A DNA stretch of 64,000 bases from Hetaerina americana (Eukaryota > Arthropoda > Insecta > Odonata > Calopterygidae). The translations under genes were made by a program, and so were the position numbers. Shown in pieces: positions 56,699 to 64,000 of the stretch. The stretch lies in the NCBI GenBank assembly GCA_022747635.1, contig JAKTNV010000018.1, positions 620,001 to 684,000 on the forward strand. Direction: 5' to 3'. The first letter of the stretch is position 1, and each line of letters begins with the position of its first letter. The notes beneath the pieces are model-generated. The model was given only the letters and a program-made list of their open reading frames with translations, was not told where the DNA came from and ran no database searches.

Positions 56699-57085
56699 CT
56701 ACCAACTGCGATGCCTCGGCAGTATAATGGACCCCGGAGCGATTAAGGGGTACCCGACACGATGAGATGACGGGCCTCAGATCAACGAAGTCCGCTCCGA
56801 TTCCCCGGCAAAATCCCAGCAATCTCTCATTTAAACCCTCAATGCGGCTCCAAACGAGCCTTCCGCGGTCTGAACGCGGCACAATACTACATATACTTAA
56901 TTTAATTGGGACCTTCAACTCTGCCTCGACTCGTTTCACCTCCGAGTGCATCTCCTTAAAGGAACGCAGGATCTCTTCAGATCCACGTTCCGAGGCGTCG
57001 TTTGTCCCGACATGAGCCACAATGCGTAGCTTGGAGCAGCCCGTATTACTGACGGCCGCCTTCACCGCCAGCGTCGCCTGGGGTA
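56664..57085 (-). pseudogene. ORF1 C-terminal part of copy B5
   Basis: About 140 codons of the esterase-like domain, with HVGTNDASERGSEEILRSF, DRGRLVWSRIEGLN and NRSGVHYTAEASQL. The N-terminal coiled-coil and nucleophile block are missing through 5' truncation. The ORF1 end overlaps the ORF2 frame exactly as in B1. Confidence 0.87.
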
Positions 57086-57432
57086 CCTGGTATACCAGGC
57101 GGAGGAGTCCCTCAGGTCACGAAGGTGATCGAGGCGGCGGTCAAAGGCACGAAGCGCTCTAGGCTGTAGGTCGTGGCCCATGTGGGCACCAACGACGTCA
57201 CGGACCGTGGATCCGAGGAGGTCCTCCGTTCCCTTAAGGAACTGAGCTCCGAGGTGAAGCGCATCCAGGGTGTCGAGGGGGTTCGGCTGGGACTAACGGT
57301 CCGCAGCATCGTTCAAAGGGAGGATCGCGGGTCTCTGGCCGCCGAGTGGAAGGCATAAACCAGAGACTTTCGAGATTCTGCTCGGACATAGGAGCCTCTT
57401 TCGTCGACCTGAGGCCAACCCTCCGATCATGC
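57086..57432 (+). pseudogene. Copy B6, right part: divergent ORF1 esterase region
   Basis: Continues the B6 ORF1 with PGGGVPQVTKVIEAAVKGT, VVAHVGTNDVTDRGSEEVLR, LTVRSIVQREDRGSLAAEW and GASFVDLRPTLRSCR, interrupted by two TAG/TAA stops. It differs from B1 far more than the left part of B6 does. It stops at 57432, where a minus-strand A copy begins. Confidence 0.8.
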
Positions 57433-57605
57433 AGGATATATTTATTAAATATAAATTCAAAATACGGGGCAATGTTTGGAGCTAAATGTTTTATCATCCT
57501 AGCTGGTATATTTTCGGGACCCGGGTATTTCTTGGGTTTAATCTTATTAAGCAATTTTAGAATTCCGTGTTGGTCATCTGTTATTTTTTCATGGGTTGAG
57601 TATGT
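57433..57605 (-). mobile_element. Family A LINE copy A7, first piece
   Basis: Minus-strand RT-proximal sequence (ENIPARMIKHLAPNIAP, LLNKIKPKKYPGPE), beginning abruptly inside ORF2. It is interrupted by copy A8 and continues at 59096. Confidence 0.85.
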
Positions 57606-59095
57606 ATATTAAAAGTTTTAAGTTTAAGTTAAAAGGTTAAAGATTTTCTTTCAGAGCGGGAACAGAGGGTAGTCCTTGATGGCGCTAGTTCCGACAGCGT
57701 TCGAGTCACGTCGGGGGTACCTCAGGGAAGTGTGATCGGGCCGTTGCTTTTCTTGATTTTTGTTAACGATTTGAACCGCGAAGTGAAAAGTAAAATTAGG
57801 ATGTTCGCGGATGACACGGTGATCTATCGGGAGATATCTGGGGATGAGGATCGTTTTATTCTAGAGCAGGATTTAGATTGCATTATTAAATGGTGTTCTA
57901 ACTGGGGATTGACTCTAAATTATAATAAATGTTCAGTGGAAAATTTCTTTAAAAGATCAACGGGATTTGCTTACAAATTAGCTGGAGGTGACCTAGCAAT
58001 AGTTGATACGGTAAAATACCTAGGTGTCACATTCACAAAAGACTTAACTTGGGGGACTCACATACGTAAAGTCTGCTGTCAAGCATATAAAAAATTGGGA
58101 TTCATTAGACGCATTGTCGGCAAAAGTGACTCGAAGGTCAAGGAACGTTGTTACCATGCTCTTGTAAGGCCTCATTTAGAATACGCATGCAGCGTGTGGG
58201 ATCCGAGTGAAAAAGGTCTCATTCGGGAAATTGAGAAGGTTCAACGCCGGGCAGCCCGTTTTGTAAAAAATTCCCACGATAAAACGCAAAGCGTCACCGA
58301 AATGCTCATGGATTTGGGGTGGGAATCATTGGCTGAGAGACGATTCAATGCAAGATTGAAATTATTAAATAAATTTAGATCCGCATGTGTCAGCACCGAG
58401 GTCTCGCAAATTATTCGTACTCCTACATACATTAGTCGCTTGGATCATGCATATAAAATTCGGGAAATAGATGCCAGAACTAGCCGACTCAAGGACTCCT
58501 TCTTCCCACGGACAATACGGGATTGAAACTGCAGGGTTATAGATAGCAAAAATTCCACTTGCCACCCTCAGCGTCTAAAAAATAATTAGCTGTATTTAAA
58601 TGCATGCTCTTCCACCAACCTTTTGTGTTTTGCTATAATAACCCATTCTTTCCGAATAACCTCATTCGTGTTCTGTTCATCTGTTTTTAAGTCTCCATTT
58701 CAATCCCTCGTCCCTCTCCACGGGGGCAAATTCCTGCTACCTGCAACGTTGGGTCGCATTCCCTGCCTTTTACGGACTCTTTGGGGGTAGAGTGTTTCGT
58801 GGTGCATTTTCATGTGGTGTTTCAATTTCTTGCTTGTTGTGTCCTGGCTTCCGTATTGTAGGATGGCTTTCGTGCTGCATCATGGGGTGCAGTTTTTTTT
58901 TTAGTTGTTTTGCGGTATATGTGTTTGCATGAGTATTGGATGGAGGTATTTTTGCATGAGTGTGTGCGCTGCTGTGGGTGTGGTTTTCCGTGTTGTTTTT
59001 TTGCATGTGGTGTTTTTCCTTTTTACGGTTGGTGACCTAACACCCCCCGCCACACGCCCTAGCGGTGGCTTGCGGGGTATTATGTAGATGTAGCT
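57606..59095 (+). mobile_element. Family A LINE copy A8, nested in A7
   Basis: Plus-strand copy starting near 57636 in the RT (VKDFLSEREQRVVLDG), preceded by about 30 bases of AAGTTTTAAGTTTAAGTT filler. It runs through FADDTVIY, the 3' UTR and hairpin to TATGTAGATGTAGCTGTA. An in-frame TGA at 58524 truncates the ORF2 C-terminus. It carries older UTR variants (CTCTCCACGGGGG). Confidence 0.9.
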
Positions 59096-59833
59096 GTATT
59101 GTTTCTTGAAGATATGCGGTGGCAATATCGTTCGTGAAAACGCTTTGGAAGAAAGAATTTAGGATGTTAGCTCTACCCTTACTGGCTGTATGAATTATAT
59201 TGCTACAATCCATTATGAAAGCCACGGTTTGTTTACTCCCACTTACTTCCCTAACATATGACCAGAAAGCTTTGGGGTCAGTGTCCAAGTGCTCTCAAAG
59301 TACTTTGCGTTTAAAGTCCAGTAAGGCGCTATGTAATTGTGTTTTGGTTTGAATTTTAGAGGATCTATATTTATCTCATAATTTTTTATTCTCACGGGAT
59401 GATGTGTTCACGCCTGCCCTCTTTACCCTTGAGTGTAGTAATCTTTGTTTTCGGAGGGATTTTCTAATGTCTTTGTTGCACCACCTGGGTCGCGATTTGC
59501 TTTTACTTATTTTATAGGGATGAAATCTATGATGTATTTTGGCATAATATTGACAAATTCTGTCCAAGTTTCTTCCACGTTGACATGACTTAAGCGGGGT
59601 TTGAACTCGGGTAGTGAAGAGTTTAATTGATTGGCAAAAGTTTCAAAGTCTGATTTATGGTAATTATACATTTTTTTTGGTTAACAATCTTTTTTATTTC
59701 TATGTCCAAGTGGATATTAACTGCTTTATGGTCACTCAAGCCCTCGTCAGTTGATACACTAATAATGCGTTCAGGTGTGTTTGTAAGAAATAGATCCAAT
59801 ATGTCCTTTCCACGGGTGGGCATGCCTACTGCT
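59096..59833 (-). mobile_element. Family A LINE copy A7, second piece
   Basis: Continues A7 toward its 5' side: [34 protein letters not shown], then GLSDHKAVNIHLDIEIKK and MPTRGKDILDLFLTN. Several frameshifts show it is old. The piece ends with TGCT at 59830-59833, duplicated after the LTR insertion. Confidence 0.87.
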
Positions 59834-60837
59834 TGTCGTGTCGCTGGCGTCCGGGGTTCGCTGTGCGACCCGCCCCGAAACGCGAGAGCGAGTGAGCATT
59901 CTGCCCAGGCAAGGGCTGGGGTCGCTGGAGAAAATAAACCTCCCTGCCGTTCTGTTGATTACCCCGAAGGGCGTTTATTCCGTCCAGTACAGGGTTACAG
60001 TTAAGGGGACCCTCTCCCAGGGAGAAGGTCGAGTGTCGTTTGCCTGAAGGGCGCGTGGAGTCCGGTGCAGCTACAGCAGCTGGATGGCGGCCGGGGTCCT
60101 GTCCGGGTTCTGGCTGGTCGCGGGAGCACGACGGTCCGGCGAGCCAAATAGGGGCAGCCTCGGCACCTCTGCGGAGGGCGTCCTTGGAGAGTCCAGGGGC
60201 CGGAGGCGGTACTGCGGGGTGGGCGGCGTCAGGGGACTCAGCACCGGCCACGGAGGAAGGGCGGCCTCGGCCAACCAGGTCCGGTAGCCCTCGAGGGCCG
60301 GTGATGATCCCGGGGTGGTCGTCGGAGGTGCTGGTGGCAGAGTGTCGGAGCGGCGGGTCGGTCCTCCGAGCGGCGCCGAGCCCGGATGGCGTTCCGTATT
60401 TGGCGCGGCTGATGCGGCATTCGTCCGGTGGAGCTTGGTCCTGGTCTTGGAGCGAAAAACCTGGGGGCGAGGATTTCCTCGCTGCGCCACCAGGTAGCGG
60501 GGGGGGAGAGGGAGAGTGAACCTGAGGGCGAGGATATTCTCACTGCGCGGACAGGTAGCGTGGGAGAGCGAGGATCTGCTCACTGCGCTCTTTCTCCCTT
60601 GGGACTCCCACCCCGTTCTGTCTGTTCGAGTCTCAGGCCCCTCCTTATATACCTGCCCTGGCCCGGGCGGTAGCCAATGGGCGAGCGCTGAGGGGACTCC
60701 GGGGGAGGGGAGACCACGTGACTGACTCTCCCCCTTTCGCATCGGAGCGCGGGTGGAGGGGAAGCTTCTCCGCAGCCGGGAGATTTGAATTTTCTTCGCT
60801 CTGCGGAGCTGGCTTTGGCCACAGTAGGCGCACATCA
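59834..60837 (-). mobile_element. Solo LTR of an LTR retrotransposon
   Basis: A 1004 bp GC-rich insert in A7, bounded by TG...CA termini and a 4 bp duplication TGCT (59830-59833 and 60838-60841). Removing it restores the A1 sequence TACTGCTTGATGG exactly. On the minus strand it has an ATTGG (inverted CCAAT) box, GGTATATAAGG near 60650 and an AATAAA signal near 59970, in LTR order. No internal region or second LTR is seen, so it is probably the product of LTR-LTR recombination. No ORF in it is credible. Confidence 0.82.
60470..60590. repeat. Three imperfect repeats inside the solo LTR
   Basis: GAGGATTTCCTCGCTGCGC, GAGGATATTCTCACTGCGC and GAGGATCTGCTCACTGCGC occur at intervals of roughly 40-65 bases, each partly palindromic. 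They lie downstream of the minus-strand TATA box, so probably in the transcribed R region. Confidence 0.7.
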
Positions 60838-60841
60838 TGCT

Positions 60842-61082
60842 TGATGGAGGGAGTTTCTTTGAACCAATTTTATCATGGAATTGCAAGATTCGCGATCGCG
60901 GGTCCCAGATTTAACGATATTGTTGTCCCAATCTGAACCAGGGAGGTTAAAGTCACCACCAATTAGTTGATACTGTTATTATATTTACGTGTAAAATTGT
61001 AAATTGGATCATTGAGGGTATGAAGTGTTTTCAAATCTGTGTCTAGAGTTTTGTAGAAAGAGCCTAAATGTATTTTGGGATC
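60842..61082 (-). mobile_element. Family A LINE copy A7, third piece
   Basis: Resumes A7 after the LTR at TGATGGAGGGAGTTTCTTTG and covers part of the endonuclease coding region (the A1 counterpart is about 2930-3160). It ends near 61082 and another minus-strand A piece follows. Confidence 0.85.
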
Positions 61083-61089
61083 AAAGAAT

Positions 61090-61440
61090 CCGGGATCCCA
61101 CCCGCTGCATGCGTATTCTAAATGAGGCCTTACAAGAGCGTGGTAATAACGTTCCTTGACCTTCGAGTCACTTTTGCCGACAATGCGTCTAATAAATCCT
61201 AATTTTTTATATGCTTGACCGCAGACTTTACGTATGTGAGTCCCCCAAGTTAAGTCTTTTGTGAATGTGACACCTAGGTATTTTACCGTATCAACTATTG
61301 CTAGGTCACCTCCAGCTAATTTGTAAGCAAATCCCGTTGATCTTTTAAAGAAATTTACCACCGAACATTTATTATAATTTAGTGTCAATACCCAGTTAGA
61401 ACACCATTTAGTAATGCAATCTAAATCCTGCGCTAGAATA
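61090..61440 (-). mobile_element. Family A LINE fragment A9
   Basis: Minus-strand ORF2 segment LAQDLDCITKWCSNW to RPHLEYACSGWDP without either end. It is not contiguous with A7, so it is a separate fragment or a rearranged part. Confidence 0.85.
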
Positions 61441-61657
61441 CAAGTTCTGTATGTGTGTGTGTTGGTAGTGTGTGTGTTTGCATAAGTGTGGGGTGCACAA
61501 ACAAAACATGGTATGCATTGATTCAAGTGTTCTTGCATCAATGTATACAATGCTTTGTTTGTGGAATGTATAAATTGATGGCCTTTGGATACGGTTTTTT
61601 TCTTGACTACGGGTGGTACCCTAAAATCCCCCGCCACGCGCCCTTGGGGGGTGTTCA
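61441..61657 (+). mobile_element. CR1-group 3' UTR fragment (B-like, divergent)
   Basis: A TG-rich UTR with GTGTGTTTGCATAAGTGTGG, ACGGGTGGTACCCTAAAATC and CCCCCGCCACGCGCCCTTGG. This resembles the family B 3' end, but the hairpin is incomplete (the GCGGCTTGC part is missing) and no GTAGAT tail remains. Confidence 0.7.
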
Positions 61658-62269
61658 TGAGAAAGTCAGCACTCCTGTCCACGCTAAACCCACCCAATGA
61701 CAAAAACACCTCCCTCATCTCTCATCAACTCATCAAACGCTGCCCGCCACACAGCATGCGTACGTGCGTTTCACGAAACCCGCTACCAATCTCTTCCTTG
61801 TCTCCCAATCTGCAACCATTGTTCCTCCCTCAGAAGTACACCAACGCATTACGCAAAACCCAAAAATGCCGTTAAAACAGGGGAAAACAGCAACTGACCT
61901 CCAAATCTTCCACCGTTCCCCAGGATCCAATGCAATCGGCATTGGAACCTCGGCGTGAGCCGACACTGCTCGGCACTGCCGACTTTCCCGGGGACACGAA
62001 ACCCGGAATGTAAAAAAAGAATTGATATACGCTCTTCCAAAAGATCAACAGTCATCCAGACCCCTCTTTAAAATATGAATTAAATAGATTAGATTAACAA
62101 GATTAACAACTCCTTCTGGGTACTAACGATCCCATGATACCCCATCGCCACACCGCCCGTTCAAACTACTTCCCCTAAACTGCCTACCTGCCTAATAAAA
62201 ATCCACATCCTGTTTATATGGTCTATCCATGCTCCTTTCTTCTTACTGATCTCATTACTGCAATGACAT
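61658..62269. other. No gene recognised
   Basis: Unique sequence. Short overlapping frames at 61700-61960 have no motifs. Confidence 0.5.
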
Positions 62270-62606
62270 CACACCTACCGCTCCCCTTCCTAAACCCAAA
62301 CTGATCATCCCCTAAGTAATCATTTGCCCTACTCTCTATCCTTTTGTTTATGATCCTGAGAACAACATTGGCTGCGTGGGATTTCAAACTTATTGTCCTG
62401 TAGTCCTCACATGATGTAGCCTTTACCTTTTTCGGAATAGGAACTTAGACTGATCCCACAAAGTCCTCCGGCCAGATTCCTTCCTCATAAATACTACGAA
62501 TCAGCCCATATAGCCTCTTCCTGGCTATATGCCTGGACCTAAGCTATCTTCCTCTACGTATCTTCATACCCTCTTTCTATGTCTAACTTTACTGGCCTAA
62601 TATTTC
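62270..62606 (-). mobile_element. RTE/BovB-type LINE RT fragment, first piece
   Basis: The minus strand corresponds to the RT start of the RTE element (counterpart about 41690-42070): GFRKGRG-like, the block before it, and KKVKATSCEDYRTI. Stops are frequent. A palindromic insert separates it from a further RTE-like piece. Confidence 0.75.
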
Positions 62607-62771
62607 ATATAACTGAAACGAAACAGTTTCTGGCGTCACTTGGTGGAAATTCTTCATATTGAAACTAAATTTAAAATACTTCGCCTTTCCACACAAACCA
62701 CTTTTATTACTACCTAGGTCGTAATAAAAGTGTTTTATGTGGAAAGGCGAAGTATTTTAAATTTAGTTTCA
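62607..62771. mobile_element. Small insert ending in a near-perfect palindrome (foldback)
   Basis: Arms 62660-62710 and 62721-62771 are inverted repeats of 51 bases with a few mismatches, around a 10-base spacer TACCTAGGTC. The outer end is TGAAACTAAATTTAAAATAC. TTTCATATAACTG at 62607-62619 and TTTCATATAGCTG near 62767-62779 may be a target duplication within the RTE fragment. There is no coding capacity. Confidence 0.75.
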
Positions 62772-62830
62772 TATAGCTGGTCATATTTTTCCTGTATAAA
62801 TCTTTCTATCTCTCTGAATATTTAATGCAT
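62772..62830 (-). mobile_element. RTE-like fragment, second piece
   Basis: On the minus strand the codons read RFIQEKYDQLYE-like, the position just before ELYSKE in the copy at 41.6 kb. This suggests the RTE fragment resumes after the palindromic insert. It is short, so confidence is modest. Confidence 0.45.
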
Positions 62831-63734
62831 CGATTTAAAATACACTCATCATATGCATGAGAGTGAAATCCAATTTTTATTTCCTGAAAGTGATTCTTCC
62901 ATTTCCTTTTATTGTCCGTCCTCCAAATCATTTCTTCTCTATTCAGCCATTTTTCCATTTCCTTTCTCTATCAACTGCTCCAATATTTTCGTTCGCGGCT
63001 TAAAATATCCTTTTCCTGACATGATCCCATTCCTTTTCTACTCCCATTCTTTCTCCTTGTACGATACTCATTCGAAACCTGTCTCTTCTGCCGCCTCGTA
63101 GTCCTTTCTCAGTCTCTCCATTAATGCTTCTACAATCCAATTCCTCAACCGTCGTCACTTTTTAATTCTTTTTAATCTAACGCTACACTTCATTTGTACT
63201 AAATTACATCCTACTTTCGCATCCGCTTCCATAAGGGCCGTGTGGGCAAATTTCTTTAAAAGATCGAATCTAATCATTTCCCAGTCTATTCCATGAATGC
63301 TATTTTTTTAATGGATCTTCCCAAAGGCTTTTAAATATAATAGTCTTTCCTTGTTGAATATATTTTATTTTTTTTACCATAGAGAGAAAGTTAAAAATGT
63401 AGTGGGAAATAGGAATTTACCTCATTACATATAATAAACCACACTTCAAAACTATATATAAAATTTAAACGAGCAAAACCAACCAAATAAGTGATGATAT
63501 GAGTTTTCAAAAGTTCTTTAGACCCTTTTCATCAAAATTCTTCAAAAACGGCAGTCACATTTCCGAAAAAAGTGCGTTTCCTTAATTTTTCTTGCTTTAT
63601 CTCCATGTTGGCTCACAATTAGAAAATGTTTGTTTTCATTTGAAATTATCATTATGCATAGAATTTCGCAAGAAATGCGAAATGTGAAATTTATTCCTCA
63701 AGTGTATACGTATTTGAGATCTACTAAAGGCGTA
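62831..63734. other. No gene recognised
   Basis: AT-rich unique sequence. The frame at 62853-63101 has no motif. Confidence 0.5.
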
Positions 63735-64000
63735 TTTACGAGGGTGGTTCGAAAAAAAAGGTCTCTCATTTTTTCATGAGAAATCAAATTTATTCTTAAC
63801 TTTTCGTACATCGATGTAAAGGTTGAGCATTTAGCTATTTTCCTACATTTTCCTTGTAAGTAGCTTTTTGATACCGGCGCCGTTCCCTTATCCCGCCGCG
63901 TCGCGAAGCAAACTGACGACTGCCTCTCCGATATAAACTCATCGCCATTCAGTGGATGTGTTGCAGATGTGTGCGGGCAACAAAAATGCGCGGAAGTGGT
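63735..64000. mobile_element. Probable terminus of a DNA transposon running off the window
   Basis: Begins with GAGGGTGGTTCGAAAAAA, which resembles mariner terminal repeats. Moderately T-rich leader sequence follows, as in mariner untranslated regions. The window ends before any transposase motif, so the assignment rests on the terminus alone. Confidence 0.4.

Larger units (their letters stand above)
53308..57085 (-). mobile_element. Family B LINE copy B5, inverted and nested in B6
   Basis: Minus-strand 3' tail (ACATCTACATCTACATCTACT) followed by hairpin, UTR, ORF2 and the last part of ORF1, truncated at GGTACC near 57085. CCTGGTGTATAC at 53296-53307 and CCTGGTATACC at 57086-57096 look like an imperfect target duplication of B6 sequence. 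It is nearly identical to B1 over 3.7 kb. Confidence 0.9.

Noticed and set aside
60071..60886. 271-codon frame in the solo LTR
   Set aside because: Lies within a GC-rich LTR with TG...CA ends and crosses the LTR/LINE boundary, so it is not a gene.
60800..61082. Continuation of the LTR element as a gag/pol region
   Set aside because: The sequence after 60841 is LINE A7, contiguous with the piece before the LTR; no internal LTR-retrotransposon region is present.

Overview
This 64 kb window is eukaryotic and almost entirely transposable-element sequence. I found no host protein-coding gene, rRNA, canonical tRNA or CRISPR array. Non-LTR retrotransposons with an ORF1 esterase, RTE/BovB-type elements, several mariner families, long (AT)n microsatellites and tRNA-like SINE candidates together point to an arthropod, probably an insect. 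I would not name a lower rank from sequence alone. Names such as A1 or B1 are my labels.

Two CR1/L2-group LINE families dominate. Family A has copies at 0.2-3.7 (minus, intact ORF2), 20.85-22.3, 22.3-28.9, 29.5-30.4, 30.95-33.3, 37.3-39.2 and 57.4-61.4 kb, plus older 3' fragments. Family B is represented by an apparently complete copy at 22.8-27.7 kb (5' UTR, ORF1 with an SGNH esterase-like domain, ORF2 with endonuclease and reverse transcriptase). It also has a large inverted copy at 53.3-57.1 kb and several truncated pieces. Both families end in the same GC-rich hairpin and a (GTAGAT)n tail. In both, the ORF2 frame has no AUG ahead of the endonuclease domain.

Layout: 0-4.1 kb, A1 embedded in (AT)n/(GT)n arrays. 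4.1-12.4 kb, unique and GC-rich sequence with three decayed mariner remnants. 12.95-14.6 kb, an old A copy split by an internally deleted mariner. 15-18 kb, a SINE candidate and RTE 3' fragments. 19.7-29.2 kb, a head-to-tail chain of CR1 copies with B1 nested in A3. 29.4-39.2 kb, more A and B copies, a large (AT)n array and an IS630-like transposon remnant. 40.2-44.1 kb, a mariner-like element split by an RTE copy with a 13 bp target-site duplication. 45.3-46.6 kb, a mariner with 150 bp inverted termini. 46.7-52.3 kb, GC-rich and unique sequence. 52.3-61.7 kb, a nested B/A mosaic that also contains a solo LTR. 62.2-64 kb, an RTE fragment split by a palindrome, and the start of another DNA transposon.

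The elements interact mainly by nesting. Several insertion events can be ordered in time from intact target duplications: B1 into A3, RTE into a mariner, mariner into an A copy, LTR element into A7, and B5 into B6. The region looks like a retrotransposon sink where (GTAGAT)n tails and (AT)n arrays repeatedly sit at junctions.
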